Shown piece after piece: positions 25,387 to 34,173 of a DNA stretch of 64,000 bases (position 1 is the stretch's first letter; each line of letters begins with the position of its first letter). The notes beneath the pieces were generated by a model that was not told where the DNA came from, made no database searches, and saw only the letters and a list, made by a program, of their open reading frames with translations. The stretch is from Hymenobacter sp. J193. GTDB taxonomy: Bacteria > Bacteroidota > Bacteroidia > Cytophagales > Hymenobacteraceae. The stretch lies in contig NZ_JAJONE010000001.1 of assembly GCF_024700075.1 (NCBI RefSeq), positions 992,001 to 1,056,000 on the forward strand. The letters are read 5' to 3'. Made by a program: the position numbers and the translations under genes.

Positions 25387-26301
25387 CTACCGCTTCAGAA
25401 TGGTCTGGTACTTGGCGGCGTTGGTGGGGTCTACTTCGTTGAGCATGGTCACCACGGCTTCTTTCTGGCTTTGCTCGGGGCTGGTCCGGAACACGTTGGC
25501 AATTTCATCGGCTTTCGACTCGAAGAAGGCGCGCACGATAAGCGTACCGGGCCGCCGTACGGCCGCCTGCTGAATGCCCGCCAACCCCGTCTGGATGCTG
25601 GCGCGGGCGTCGTTGGGCTTTTCCACGAAGATATCCAGGCCCTGGCGGTAATAGGCATAAAGCGCCGAGCGGCAGTCTTTCAGCTGCGGGTCCTGCAGGT
25701 TGTTGAGCAGCCAGTAGCGGTTGCGCGACTCGCCATCCTTCCAGCCCTTGTCGTTTTCCAGGGTCTGGCTGGCCGCGTTGTTCACGATGCGCTGGGCCAG
25801 ATCGTAGTAAGGCGAGCCACCCATGGGCGCAAACGTGTCGTGGTCCAGCCCGATCATCAGGTAAGCGTAGAAGCTCAGCAGGGACGACAGGTTGGAAGTA
25901 AACGACGTTTCGGAGTAGTCGAGCGGGTTCTGGGGCGAGTAGTTGAACACCCACCCCTTATCGGAAAACGAGAAAACGTTGGTTTCGTAGCTGGTGCCAT
26001 ACACGGGGCGTGTGCTCACCAGCACGGCCGTGGCCTGGTAGGTGCCCGCCTGCGGCACGCTGTTGATGCCGATGTAGAGCTTGCAGCGGATGCGCTCCTC
26101 GGGCCGGTAGGTTTCGTTGGTCCAGCGGCGCGTGTTCAGGAACTGGGTAATGTCCTTCTGCATCTGCGTGACCAACTGCCGGTCGGCAATGTTCACGTTT
26201 TCGGTGTTGACGGTGACCTCGCAGTTCAGCTCCTGGGCCGCGGCCAGCTGGGGCAGCGCACTCAGGAAACTCAGCAAACAAACCAGCAGAAACTTACTCA
26301 T
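25387..26301 (-). CDS. DUF4835 family secreted protein (PorD-like)
   Basis: The 304-residue exported protein has a signal peptide ending LAAAQ and then the DUF4835 opening ELNCEVTVNTENV. Later blocks YETNVFSFSDKGWVFNY and SLLSFYAYLMIGLDHDTF are typical. In some Bacteroidota this family is annotated as type IX secretion protein PorD; the name rests on memory and no biochemical role is certain. Its stop-side neighbour is recN, and its start overlaps the end of the coaB half by 8 bp, indicating tight co-transcription. Confidence 0.85.
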   Translation of the reverse strand: MSKFLLVCLLSFLSALPQLAAAQELNCEVTVNTENVNIADRQLVTQMQKDITQFLNTRRWTNETYRPEERIRCKLYIGINSVPQAGTYQATAVLVSTRPVYGTSYETNVFSFSDKGWVFNYSPQNPLDYSETSFTSNLSSLLSFYAYLMIGLDHDTFAPMGGSPYYDLAQRIVNNAASQTLENDKGWKDGESRNRYWLLNNLQDPQLKDCRSALYAYYRQGLDIFVEKPNDARASIQTGLAGIQQAAVRRPGTLIVRAFFESKADEIANVFRTSPEQSQKEAVVTMLNEVDPTNAAKYQTILKR

Positions 26302-26944
26302 GGGGCGAAATTCGGGTCAGCACGGCCTGCACGATGTCGTGGGCCACGGCGGCTTTGGGTTTCAGCCCGAAGATAGTCTTTTGCCCGTCGGCGGCCAGCA
26401 AAGTCACTTTGTTGGTGTCGTGCTGGAAACCGGCGCCGGCGTCGCGCAGGGAGTTCAGCACCACCAGGTCGAAGTTCTTGCGGCGCAGCTTGCCAAGAGC
26501 GTGTTCTTCTTCGTGCTCGGTCTCCAACGCAAAACCCACCGAAAATTGTTCGGGCCGCTTGGTTTTTCCCAGCGTGGCGGCAATGTCCACGTTCTTCACC
26601 AGCTCCAGCGTAAGGGTGTCGCCGGACTTCTTGATTTTCTCTGGAGCCACGGTGGCGGGCCGGTAGTCAGCCACGGCGGCGGCAAACACCCACACGTCGG
26701 CAATAGGTGCCTCGGTGGCGGCGGCGGCATACATTTCGGCGGCCGTTTGCACGCGCATTGTGCGTATGCGCGGGTGCGTGGGGTCAGGCAGGTTGGTGGG
26801 GCCGCTGATGAGCGTCACGTCGGCGCCAGCGGCCGCAAAGGCTTCGGCCAGTGCGTAGCCCATTTTGCCGGTGCTGTGGTTGCCGATGAAGCGCACCGGG
26901 TCCAAGGGTTCGTAGGTAGGGCCGGCGGTTAGAAGAACGCGCAT
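26294..26944 (-). CDS. coaB: Phosphopantothenate-cysteine ligase (CoaB half of split CoaBC)
   Basis: The protein joins cysteine to 4'-phosphopantothenate in CoA synthesis. ATG 26944 opens straight into the ligase domain (MRVLLTAGPTYEPLDPVRF, then NHSTGKMG). Later motifs AAVADYRP and the substrate Asn/Lys region (KIKKSGDTL) are intact, with 216 residues in all. Bacterial CoaBC is normally a single fused protein. Here this half is separated from the CoaC half (27783-28337) by an AT-rich foreign-looking gene, and the break falls at the natural domain linker. Both halves look functional. Confidence 0.9.
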   Translation of the reverse strand: MRVLLTAGPTYEPLDPVRFIGNHSTGKMGYALAEAFAAAGADVTLISGPTNLPDPTHPRIRTMRVQTAAEMYAAAATEAPIADVWVFAAAVADYRPATVAPEKIKKSGDTLTLELVKNVDIAATLGKTKRPEQFSVGFALETEHEEEHALGKLRRKNFDLVVLNSLRDAGAGFQHDTNKVTLLAADGQKTIFGLKPKAAVAHDIVQAVLTRISPHE

Positions 26945-27048
26945 AGTTGAGTTTTGTGAAGACCTCAAGTCAGACCACAGATAAATAAAAGACAGCCACT
27001 AATAGACAGCCGCCACGCTGAAGCCAGTCTAGCGAAAGTTACTCCCAC

Positions 27049-27732
27049 TTAAAAACCATAAGCTATATACCGGCCCTTATAAATACCCTTCTCTATTTTC
27101 CATATTACATTATATCCGCCAGCACCATCACTATTCGATGACTGCAGGTATAATATATCATTCTGCTTGTCATAATTTACCTGGGTATTAAAGAGCGTTG
27201 GCTCAAATACATTTTTCAGCGCTTCAGCCGGAAAAACAATTTTCTTTGTCTTATAATATACTTCAACTGCTTTGTATTCATACAATGGGACTCCTCCATC
27301 CTGTCCCCAATACTGCCTGTTATCGACAAACTTTATCTGCGCCTTATTATCACTATAATAAGTTAGCTTGTGCTTAGCTTTATCAAATTTCTGCTTAGCA
27401 ACAACTACCTTAATACTGCTGTCTGTTAGAACTACTTTATCCTTCTGCGTAACGGTTAAAGGTATTTTTTTGTAAGATGAAACTAACACTAACCTGTTAC
27501 GATACATCTTACCCGAAAGCTCTGCGTTATTTTTAGCATAATTAATCTGCGCCCAATCACCATCAGTATCTAATAAAAAGACAAAATGACCGTTGTTCAA
27601 TTTATCGATAATATTACTGCTGCTGTCTGCATTCCTTACGTTACTGTAGCCATCTTTGTCACGCACAACGGCAAATTGCCCAAAGCAATAATTTGTCATT
27701 ACCAGCAGGCAGGCAGTCAGAATGATTTTCAT
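27049..27732 (-). CDS. AT-rich secreted SH3-like protein inserted between coaC and coaB
   Basis: This 227-residue protein has a signal peptide (MKIILTACLLVMTNYCFGQ), then an SH3b-like segment (YSNVRNADSSSNIIDKL, then GHFVFLLDTDGDWAQI), then an unrecognised Lys/Tyr/Asp-rich part. It is strikingly AT-rich: a counted line (27121-27180) has 21 G/C in 60, against about 60 percent in core genes. It lies on the same strand as the coaBC halves with no terminator visible on either side, so it may ride on their transcript. Composition and position suggest horizontal gain. SH3b domains often bind peptidoglycan peptides; its function is otherwise unknown. Confidence 0.75.
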   Translation of the reverse strand: MKIILTACLLVMTNYCFGQFAVVRDKDGYSNVRNADSSSNIIDKLNNGHFVFLLDTDGDWAQINYAKNNAELSGKMYRNRLVLVSSYKKIPLTVTQKDKVVLTDSSIKVVVAKQKFDKAKHKLTYYSDNKAQIKFVDNRQYWGQDGGVPLYEYKAVEVYYKTKKIVFPAEALKNVFEPTLFNTQVNYDKQNDILYLQSSNSDGAGGYNVIWKIEKGIYKGRYIAYGF

Positions 27733-27782
27733 CGAATAGCAGATCTTAGATTTTTAACTCAGACAAATCTTTTTCAGAAGAT

Positions 27783-28337
27783 TTAATGGCCGAAAACCCT
27801 CTCCAACTCCACCACAATCTGCTCCGGCTCCTGCATGCGGCCGGGGCCTTCGAGGCCGCTGGCTAGTTCCCCAGCGGGTGAGTCGAAGATGTAGTTACCA
27901 TAGGAGCGCAGCAGGCGCAGGTTTTCCTGGGTGGCCGGGTGCTGGTACATGTCCAGGTCCATAGCTGGGGCCAGTAGCACGGGGCAGCGGGCCGAGAGGT
28001 ACACGGCCGCCAGCAGCGAGGGGCAATGACCGTGGGCCAGCTGAGCCAGCGTGTTGGCTGAGACGGGCGCAATCAGCAGAACATCGGCCCAGAGGCCCAG
28101 GGCCACGTGGTTGTGCCACTCCCCGGTGGCCTCGCTTTTCAGAAAGCCCGTGAGCACCGGCTTTTTAGAGAGCGTGCTCAGGGTAAGGGGCGTAATAAAG
28201 GCCGCAGCCGAGGTAGTCAGGATTACCTGCACCTCGGCTCCGGCCTTCACGAGCAGCCGCACCAGGGCGGCACTCTTATACGCGGCGATGCTCCCGCACA
28301 CGCCCAGCAAAATCTTCCGACCGTGCAGCGACGACAT
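27783..28337 (-). CDS. coaC: Phosphopantothenoylcysteine decarboxylase (CoaC half of split CoaBC)
   Basis: This flavoprotein decarboxylates 4'-phosphopantothenoylcysteine, the step after CoaB. The 184 residues contain the FMN-binding start KILLGVCGSIAAYKS, the catalytic His in EWHNHVAL, the PVSAN(T) motif, PAMDLDMY (the PAMN-like substrate loop with Asp for Asn) and a GELASGLEGPGRM end corresponding to the ACG(D)xGxGRM region. The conserved Cys of that loop is missing (PAGELASG), as in several CoaBC variants. The protein stops exactly where the linker to CoaB would begin. Upstream is rpoZ at 26 bp. Confidence 0.9.
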   Translation of the reverse strand: MSSLHGRKILLGVCGSIAAYKSAALVRLLVKAGAEVQVILTTSAAAFITPLTLSTLSKKPVLTGFLKSEATGEWHNHVALGLWADVLLIAPVSANTLAQLAHGHCPSLLAAVYLSARCPVLLAPAMDLDMYQHPATQENLRLLRSYGNYIFDSPAGELASGLEGPGRMQEPEQIVVELERVFGH

Positions 28338-28363
28338 CTGGGGCGGGGCTTAACTAGCTGAAA

Positions 28364-28696
28364 CTATTCGGCGGCGGGCTCTTCAGCGGCCGGCGTGCGG
28401 AAGTGGATTTTGCCTTCCAGAAACTCCTCTACGGCCAGGTTGGTGGGCTTGGGCAGCCGCTCGTAGTGCTTGCTGATTTCGATCTGCTCGCGGTTTTCGA
28501 ACACTTCCTCCAGGTTATCCACGGTGGTAGCAAACTCGGCCAGCTTGCCGTTCAGTTCCTCTTTCAGCTTCACCGAAATCTGGTTGGCGCGCTTGGAGAT
28601 GATGGCAATGCTTTCGTACACGTTGCCGGTTTCGTGGGTGAAATCCGACATGTTGCGCGTCACGATGGAAGCAGGTACGTTGTTCGGGCTTTTCAT
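28364..28696 (-). CDS. rpoZ: RNA polymerase omega subunit (Bacteroidota type)
   Basis: The 110-residue protein aids assembly of RNA polymerase by binding beta-prime. It has the Bacteroidota pattern: SIVTRNMSDFTHETGNVYESIAII near the start, where a short piece (VYESIAIISKRANQI) corresponds to the conserved omega helix, and an acidic tail. The bamD-rpoZ-coaBC order is conserved across the phylum, which supports the call despite low similarity to the proteobacterial subunit. Confidence 0.9.
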   Translation of the reverse strand: MKSPNNVPASIVTRNMSDFTHETGNVYESIAIISKRANQISVKLKEELNGKLAEFATTVDNLEEVFENREQIEISKHYERLPKPTNLAVEEFLEGKIHFRTPAAEEPAAE

Positions 28697-28718
28697 AAGA
28701 TCAAGGGTTGACTTGTTG

Positions 28719-28814
28719 AGTGGCTAAATGGCTGAATGGTTTTCTTGTTGAATGGCTGGCAGATACGAGCCATGTAATCATTCAACAAGATAACCATTCA
28801 ACTATTCAAGCCAT
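28719..28814. repeat. Inverted repeat of GTTGAATGG-type words between bamD and rpoZ
   Basis: Arms at about 28719-28754 and 28779-28814 pair over most of their 36 bases (GGCTGAATGGTT, CTTGTTGAATG and complements). The right arm abuts the bamD stop codon. Word content is like the 23427 element (short ATGG-containing words) but the sequence differs. Confidence 0.8.
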
Positions 28815-29647
28815 TATTTAGCCGTTGCCGCAGTGGCATCGGCCGGTTTGAGCTTGGCAATTTCGGCGCGGGCCGCATTGTACATGGTTTCGGCGGTCTT
28901 CAGGGTTGCGCTCTGCGGGAAGCTGTCGATGAAGTTCTGGTAGAAGGCTACCACCTCTAAATACCGCTCACGCTGCTTTTCCTCCACGCTTTCCTTGGCG
29001 TACTCGTACTGGGCCGTGAGCTTCATATACGCCGCCTGCTCGCTGTAGGCCGAAGCCGGAAACTGCTGCTGAAACGTATTAAAAGCCACTACAGCGGCTT
29101 GGTTGTAGCGCAGCTGAAAGTACAGCCGGGCGCTTTCGAAGGCCTTATTTTCAAGCTTGGTTTGCAGCTCCGTCGACATATTCTCGGCTTCGGGCCGGAA
29201 CTTGCTTTCGGGGTATTGGTTCAGGAAGTCCTGAATGGACTCGATGGCCGTGTAGGTATTGGTCTGGTCCAGCTCAAACTCCGGTGAGTCCCGAAACAAC
29301 GACTTGGCGTGCATGAAGCGGGCTTCCTCCACCAGCGCCGAGGAGCTGTAGGTTTCGGCAAACTGCTGGAAGTAGTAGGCGCTCAGCGTGTAGTTGCCGC
29401 CCTGGAAGTTGGTGTTGGCAAAGTAGAAATCGGCCTTCTCCGCCTCAGGGCGGCCTTTCAGCAGCGGAATCAGCTCTTCCAGCAGGGTACCGGCCCGGGC
29501 ATAGTCGCCTTTCTCGTAGTACTCAATAGCGGCGGTGTACTTTTTGTTCACGTCGTCGCTCTTGAGCAGCTTTTGGTAGCCGCTGCAAGCCCCCAGCAGC
29601 AGCGTGCCGAGCAACAGAACAAATACGAGAGGTCGTTGGAAAAGCAT
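28814..29647 (-). CDS. bamD: Outer membrane protein assembly factor BamD
   Basis: This is the lipoprotein component of the BAM complex that inserts beta-barrels in the outer membrane. The 277 residues start with a lipobox (LLGAC, Cys21), followed by GYQKLLKSDDVNKKY and five TPR-like repeats (for example YYEKGDYARAGTLLEELI and YFQQFAETYSSS), the BamD layout. A -7 promoter box lies 8 bp upstream of the ATG. It heads the bamD-rpoZ-coaC segment. Confidence 0.95.
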   Translation of the reverse strand: MLFQRPLVFVLLLGTLLLGACSGYQKLLKSDDVNKKYTAAIEYYEKGDYARAGTLLEELIPLLKGRPEAEKADFYFANTNFQGGNYTLSAYYFQQFAETYSSSALVEEARFMHAKSLFRDSPEFELDQTNTYTAIESIQDFLNQYPESKFRPEAENMSTELQTKLENKAFESARLYFQLRYNQAAVVAFNTFQQQFPASAYSEQAAYMKLTAQYEYAKESVEEKQRERYLEVVAFYQNFIDSFPQSATLKTAETMYNAARAEIAKLKPADATAATAK

Positions 29648-29655
29648 AAGGGGCG

Positions 29656-29663
29656 CAAAGGTA
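29656..29663 (-). promoter_or_regulatory. Bacteroidota -7 promoter box for bamD
   Basis: CAAAGGTA on the plus strand is TACCTTTG on the minus strand, an exact TAnnTTTG match 8 bases before the bamD ATG. Confidence 0.55.
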
Positions 29664-29701
29664 ACGGATTACAGGGGCCGAATCAAATCGGCCTGATTGG
29701 G

Positions 29702-31414
29702 CTAGCCCCGGGCCGCCGGAGCGGGCTTGGCTGCCGGAGCAGCGGGCTTTTTAGGCGTCGTCGCCGGTTTGGCCTTGGGCTTGGCTTTGGTCGTGCGGGA
29801 CTTGGTGGTTTTGGGCTTGGCTTTCGGTTTGGCCTTGGGCTTGGCCGGCGGCGCAAAGTGCTTGCCCATCGTGGTGGCCCGGGTAGGGCGCTCCGCGGCC
29901 CGCCAGACAAACCCTTTCAGCTGTCGGTCTTCATCCTTGAGCTCATGCGGCGGAATAAAGCTGGCATCGGGATTGGTCTGGAAGCTGATGGTCTGGAGTT
30001 TACTATCGGGCGAAAAGCGCAGCGTCATGGTGGCACTTACGGCTTTGTTCAAGCCCGTGAGCGTAGTGTCGCCTTCAAGAGCATAGTAGAGGCTCTCGGC
30101 GTTGCCAAGCACGTCCACTTTTTTCAGCTTGCCCGCCTGAAAGTAGCCCACCATGTTGCGTCCTCGCACCTGATTGAAGTTCAGCAAGGTGTCCTGGCCC
30201 ACGATGAACGAGTTGGCATACAGGCGCATCTGGTCAATTTTCTGCCGACGCATCCGCAGCTCCATACTGTCGGCCGTGAGCTGGTTTTGCTCGCTCCACA
30301 GCACGGGCTGGGTGTTGAGGTAGATGACAGAGTCAGCGCGGTTGTAGGTGAGCGAGTCGCAGCGCCCCTGCAGATCAGCGCGGAAGATGCGCACCTTGGG
30401 GTAGGCATAGATGATGCCGCCGGGCTTGTTGGGCACCTTGCTTTCCACGCTCACCAGCGTATCGGCGGCCAGATACAGCGTATCACGGTCGGCAATGTTG
30501 CGCATCACGGCGCTGCCGTAGAGCTTGGCCCGCCCCTGCCCGCGCCAGTAGCGCCCCACGTCACCCCGGATGGTGAGGTTTTCCTTTTTCGATACCATCG
30601 ACACGCGGCCGGTAGCCAGGCCGTACTCGCGGGCCTCGTCGTAGAACAGCTTGTCGCCGCCCAGCAGGTACTCCGGGGTTTCAATCTTGGCGTTGCGCTC
30701 GAAGTTAGACACCCGGGTGCGGGAATTGTAGTTGCCGTTTTCGGCGTAGAGCGTGCCGCGGGCGCCTTTGATGCGCGTGGGCCCAAAGAAGTACACCACC
30801 TTCGATACCGTATTGTACTGCAGGGTGTCGCCGGTGATGAGGTAATCTTTGGTTTGCACCCGCACGTCGCGCCGGAAGCTGAACACCTTCGTGTCGGTGT
30901 TGTAATAGCCCAGCCGACTGTCAAGGGTGTTTTCGGGGTCGGTGAGGTGGCCGCCGCCGCTGTACACGGCCAGCTTGCGGTTCAGGTCGTAGTCGAGCAC
31001 CGGCGTGGTGAGCGTCATCCGCGGGTCGCGCATCACCACGTTACCCGTCATGCGGGCCGTGCGGGCGTCACCGTCGTAGGTGGCCCGGTCGCCGGTGATG
31101 GTGAGCGTGTCGTTCTGCACGATGCGCACGTTGCTGAACGCCTCAATGGAGTTGCGGTCCGTGTACTGGTAGGCCGAGTCGCAGTACATAAAGGTGTCAC
31201 CCTGTTTGAAGCTCACATTGCCGATCAGCTTGCGGATTTCAACCCCGTTGAAGGTGCCGCCAATCAGCTCCTGAGTGCCGGGCAGCAGTTCCACCCGCTG
31301 GCCTTTGGGTGGGGTGGGCTGGGTTGCAGGCTTGGCGGCGGGGCGCTGCTGAGCCCAGCCCAGAACTGGCAGCAGCAACAAAAGCAGAAGAAAAATCGAC
31401 TTGGGAAATGACAT
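29702..31414 (-). CDS. OstA-like / LptA-LptD family protein with basic repeat tail
   Basis: The 570-residue secreted protein (signal peptide ending LGWAQQ) consists of stacked OstA/LptA beta-jellyroll repeats. Regular blocks such as NVRIVQNDTLTITGDRATYD and NVVMRDPRMTLTTPVLDYD recur to about residue 480. It probably binds or shuttles lipopolysaccharide-like glycolipid across the periplasm to the outer membrane. The last 90 residues are an Ala/Pro/Lys repeat (PKAKPKAKPK type), likely disordered and cationic; such a tail is not part of the core family. It is just upstream of bamD on the same strand but with its own -7 box, linking two envelope-assembly functions. Confidence 0.9.
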   Translation of the reverse strand: MSFPKSIFLLLLLLLPVLGWAQQRPAAKPATQPTPPKGQRVELLPGTQELIGGTFNGVEIRKLIGNVSFKQGDTFMYCDSAYQYTDRNSIEAFSNVRIVQNDTLTITGDRATYDGDARTARMTGNVVMRDPRMTLTTPVLDYDLNRKLAVYSGGGHLTDPENTLDSRLGYYNTDTKVFSFRRDVRVQTKDYLITGDTLQYNTVSKVVYFFGPTRIKGARGTLYAENGNYNSRTRVSNFERNAKIETPEYLLGGDKLFYDEAREYGLATGRVSMVSKKENLTIRGDVGRYWRGQGRAKLYGSAVMRNIADRDTLYLAADTLVSVESKVPNKPGGIIYAYPKVRIFRADLQGRCDSLTYNRADSVIYLNTQPVLWSEQNQLTADSMELRMRRQKIDQMRLYANSFIVGQDTLLNFNQVRGRNMVGYFQAGKLKKVDVLGNAESLYYALEGDTTLTGLNKAVSATMTLRFSPDSKLQTISFQTNPDASFIPPHELKDEDRQLKGFVWRAAERPTRATTMGKHFAPPAKPKAKPKAKPKTTKSRTTKAKPKAKPATTPKKPAAPAAKPAPAARG

Positions 31415-31421
31415 TTAAGCG

Positions 31422-31429
31422 CAAAGGTA
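31422..31429 (-). promoter_or_regulatory. Bacteroidota -7 promoter box for the OstA-like gene
   Basis: TACCTTTG on the minus strand, 7 bases before the ATG at 31414. Confidence 0.55.
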
Positions 31430-31530
31430 CGGAAGGCCCAGCGGTAACGCCCATCTTTGCAGGCTAGTGCCTTTTTGGAAGAAATAACGGCTGGGAGCTA
31501 ATAATTAGGAGTTAGAAGCCAGGAGTTTTT

Positions 31531-31683
31531 AGTTCCCCTCCTTTCTCAAGGAGGGGTGGCCGGAGGCCGGGGTGGTTTACTAAAGCTAGCCAGCCGCCCG
31601 AACGACTAACCAGCTCTGATTTTTTAACTCTAGTCTGACCACCCCGCCCTCTGGGCACCCCTCCTTGAAAAAGGAGGGGAACT
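31531..31683. repeat. Composite inverted repeat (CCCCTCCTT family)
   Basis: Arms at about 31531-31576 and 31638-31683 (AGTTCCCCTCCTT... against ...AAGGAGGGGAACT) are complementary with several mismatches. Each arm also holds its own small hairpin of CCCCTCCTT with AAGGAGGGG. It occupies most of the 303-bp gap between the divergent OstA-like and tilS genes; nothing else is recognisable there. Confidence 0.85.
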
Positions 31684-31717
31684 AACTTATAGCTCTTAGC
31701 TTCTCACTCCCCGCCCC

Positions 31718-33046
31718 ATGCTCGACCGGATTCAACAGTTTATAGATCAAAACGCCCTCTTCTCCCCTACCGACCAGCTGCTGGTAGCCGTCAGCGGGGG
31801 GCTCGACTCGGTGGTACTGGCCGACGTGCTACACCGCTTGGGTGTGCCGTTCGGGGTGGCACACTGCCACTTCGGGCTGCGCGGCGAAGAGGCCGATGCC
31901 GACGAGCAGTTTGTGCGCAAGCTGGCCAAGCAGTACGAGGTGCCGTACTTCGTGGAGTTTTTCCAGACTAAGAAGTTTGCCGAGCAGGAAGGTATTTCTA
32001 CCCAGATGGCCGCCCGTGCCCTGCGCTACGAGTGGTTTGAGCGGATCCGGCAGCAGCAGGGCTACGCGGCCATTGCCACCGCCCACCACCAGCGCGACAC
32101 GGCCGAAACCATGCTGCTTAACCTCACCCACGGCACCGGCCTGGCGGGTTTGCACGGCATCCGGCCCAAAAGCGGCCACTTGGTGCGCCCCCTGCTGGCC
32201 GTGAGCAAGCCCGACCTCTACGACTACGTGGTGGAAAACCACCTGATCTGGCGCGAAGATGCCAGCAACGACTCGCCCGTATACCAGCGCAACCGCCTGC
32301 GCCTGGAGGTACTGCCCGTGCTGCGCGACATCAACCCCAACCTGGACCACACCATGAGCGTGACGGCTGAGCGGGTGGGCGCGGCCGAGGAAATCGTGCG
32401 CCGCTACGTGGAAGAAACCGCCGCCCAGGCCCAGCGCACCGAACCCGAAGCTACTTACCTCGACATTCGGCTGCTGCAGAAAACCGCCGCTACTGCCGTA
32501 GTGCTCCACGAGCTGTTGCGGCCCTACGGCTTCTCCTACCTGGTTACCAAAGACATTGTGCAGAGCTTCGGGGCCGAGCCGGGCCGCCGCTTCGACTCGC
32601 CCACTCACCAGCTGGTGAAGGACCGCGACCAGCTAGTGATTACGCCGCGCAAGCTCCAGAAATTCGGCACGCACCAGTTGCAGGCCGGACAGGAGGCCCT
32701 CAAAATCGACGGACTCCACTTGCGCACCGAGCTGCACGAGCTAATTGAGGGCTACGAGGTGCCCAAAGGCAAAGCCGTAGCCGCCCTGGATGCCGACGTG
32801 CTCAAGTTTCCGCTCACGGTGCGCGCCTGGCAGGAAGGCGACTGGTTTATGCCGATTGGCATGAAAGGCAAGAAGAAGCTCTCCGACTTCCTTATCGACC
32901 AGAAGATACCGCTCAACCTCAAAGAAAACGTGCAGGTGCTCTGCTCCGCCGACGGCAAAATTGCCTGGGTTATCGGTTTCCGCCCCGATGACCGGTTTAA
33001 GGTAACGGAAGAAACCGCGCGGGTGCTGGTGGTGAAACGGATGTAA
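31718..33046 (+). CDS. tilS: tRNA(Ile)-lysidine synthetase
   Basis: The enzyme adds lysine to the wobble cytidine of the tRNA(Ile) that reads AUA. The 442 residues have the PP-loop SGGLDS at 26-31 near the N-terminus and the second family motif in AIATAHHQRDTAETMLLNL, in which HHQRD binds ATP/tRNA. The C-terminal lysidine-synthetase domain ends with the segment from LTVRAWQEGDWFMPIGMKG, including the conserved GD and KKLSDFL. Length and domain order are standard. It begins a plus-strand run with mdh. Confidence 0.96.
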   Translation: MLDRIQQFIDQNALFSPTDQLLVAVSGGLDSVVLADVLHRLGVPFGVAHCHFGLRGEEADADEQFVRKLAKQYEVPYFVEFFQTKKFAEQEGISTQMAARALRYEWFERIRQQQGYAAIATAHHQRDTAETMLLNLTHGTGLAGLHGIRPKSGHLVRPLLAVSKPDLYDYVVENHLIWREDASNDSPVYQRNRLRLEVLPVLRDINPNLDHTMSVTAERVGAAEEIVRRYVEETAAQAQRTEPEATYLDIRLLQKTAATAVVLHELLRPYGFSYLVTKDIVQSFGAEPGRRFDSPTHQLVKDRDQLVITPRKLQKFGTHQLQAGQEALKIDGLHLRTELHELIEGYEVPKGKAVAALDADVLKFPLTVRAWQEGDWFMPIGMKGKKKLSDFLIDQKIPLNLKENVQVLCSADGKIAWVIGFRPDDRFKVTEETARVLVVKRM

Positions 33047-33131
33047 ACCGCCGCGCAATGACAGGAATAGTTTCGCGTCTATGGCTTAGCTTTACGCCCA
33101 ACCCACACGTTCACCCCAATTCCATCCACTG

Positions 33132-34070
33132 ATGAAAGTTACCGTAGTTGGAGCCGGCAACGTAGGCGCAACCTGCGCCGATGTACTGGCCACCCGCGAA
33201 ATTGCCAACGAAATCATCCTCGTTGACATCAAGGAAGGCATTGCCGAAGGCAAAGCGCTTGACATCTGGCAGAAAGCCCCCATCATTGGCTACGACTCCC
33301 GCACCGTGGGCGTCACCAACGACTACGCCCGCACCGCCGGTTCCGACGTGGTAGTTATTACCTCGGGCCTGCCCCGCAAGCCCGGCATGAGCCGCGACGA
33401 CCTGATTTCGGTGAATGCCGGCATCGTGAAGTCGGTGACGGAGCAGGTGGTGAAATACTCGCCCAACGCCATCATCATCGTGGTATCGAACCCGCTGGAC
33501 GTGATGACCTACCAGGCGCACCTCACCTCGGGCCTGCCCCGCGAAAAGGTGTTTGGCATGGCCGGCATCTTGGATACGGCCCGCTACCGCGCTTTCCTGG
33601 CCGAGGCCCTGAACGTGAGCCCCAAAGACATTCAGGCCGTACTGATGGGTGGCCACGGCGACACCATGGTGCCCCTGCCCCGCTACACCACCGTAGGCGG
33701 AATCCCCGTAACCGAGCTCATCGGCAAAGCTGAGCTGGACGCCATTGTGCAGCGCACGGCCGTAGGTGGCGGTGAGCTGGTGAAGCTGATGGGCACCTCG
33801 GCCTGGTATGCGCCCGGCGCCGCTGCGGCTCAGATGGTGGAAGCCATTGTGCGTGACCAGCGCCGCGTGTTCCCCGTGTGCATCGAGCTGAAAGGCGAGT
33901 ATGGCATCGACGGCGTATACTTGGGCGCTCCGGTTATCCTGGGCAAAAACGGCATCGAGAAAGTTATTGAGCTGCAGCTCAATGACGAGGAAAAGGCGCT
34001 GCTGGAAACCTCGCGCGGCCACGTAAAAGAAGTAATGGAGGCTCTGGATAAGATGACGGCTTCGGCTTAA
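33132..34070 (+). CDS. mdh: Malate dehydrogenase
   Basis: This TCA-cycle enzyme interconverts malate and oxaloacetate with NAD. The 312-residue protein is of the LDH-like MDH type found in Bacteroidota. It has the dinucleotide motif GAGNVG at 7-12, Asp32 (VDI) selecting NAD, substrate arginines Arg82 (malate-type), Arg88 and Arg151, Asn120, catalytic Asp148 and His175 (GGHGDTMVPL). All residues are present and the size is normal. A strong terminator follows at 34090. Confidence 0.97.
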   Translation: MKVTVVGAGNVGATCADVLATREIANEIILVDIKEGIAEGKALDIWQKAPIIGYDSRTVGVTNDYARTAGSDVVVITSGLPRKPGMSRDDLISVNAGIVKSVTEQVVKYSPNAIIIVVSNPLDVMTYQAHLTSGLPREKVFGMAGILDTARYRAFLAEALNVSPKDIQAVLMGGHGDTMVPLPRYTTVGGIPVTELIGKAELDAIVQRTAVGGGELVKLMGTSAWYAPGAAAAQMVEAIVRDQRRVFPVCIELKGEYGIDGVYLGAPVILGKNGIEKVIELQLNDEEKALLETSRGHVKEVMEALDKMTASA

Positions 34071-34089
34071 GCGTATCCTTGCTTTTCAG

Positions 34090-34124
34090 AAGGCCGCTCT
34101 GCTTCGTGCAGGGCGGCCTTTTTT
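34090..34124 (+). terminator. Rho-independent terminator after mdh
   Basis: AAGGCCGC pairs with GCGGCCTT (with further TCTGC/GCAGG pairing inside), followed by TTTTTT at 34119-34124. Confidence 0.88.
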
Positions 34125-34173
34125 GTTCGCTGGTCTGCTTGGTAGTCAGTATCTTGCCGCCGAAAATCGTTTC

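Noticed and set aside
29309..31411. 700-codon plus-strand open frame over the bamD/OstA-like region
   Set aside because: An antisense artefact of GC-rich codons; it crosses two well-supported minus-strand genes and has no conserved motif.
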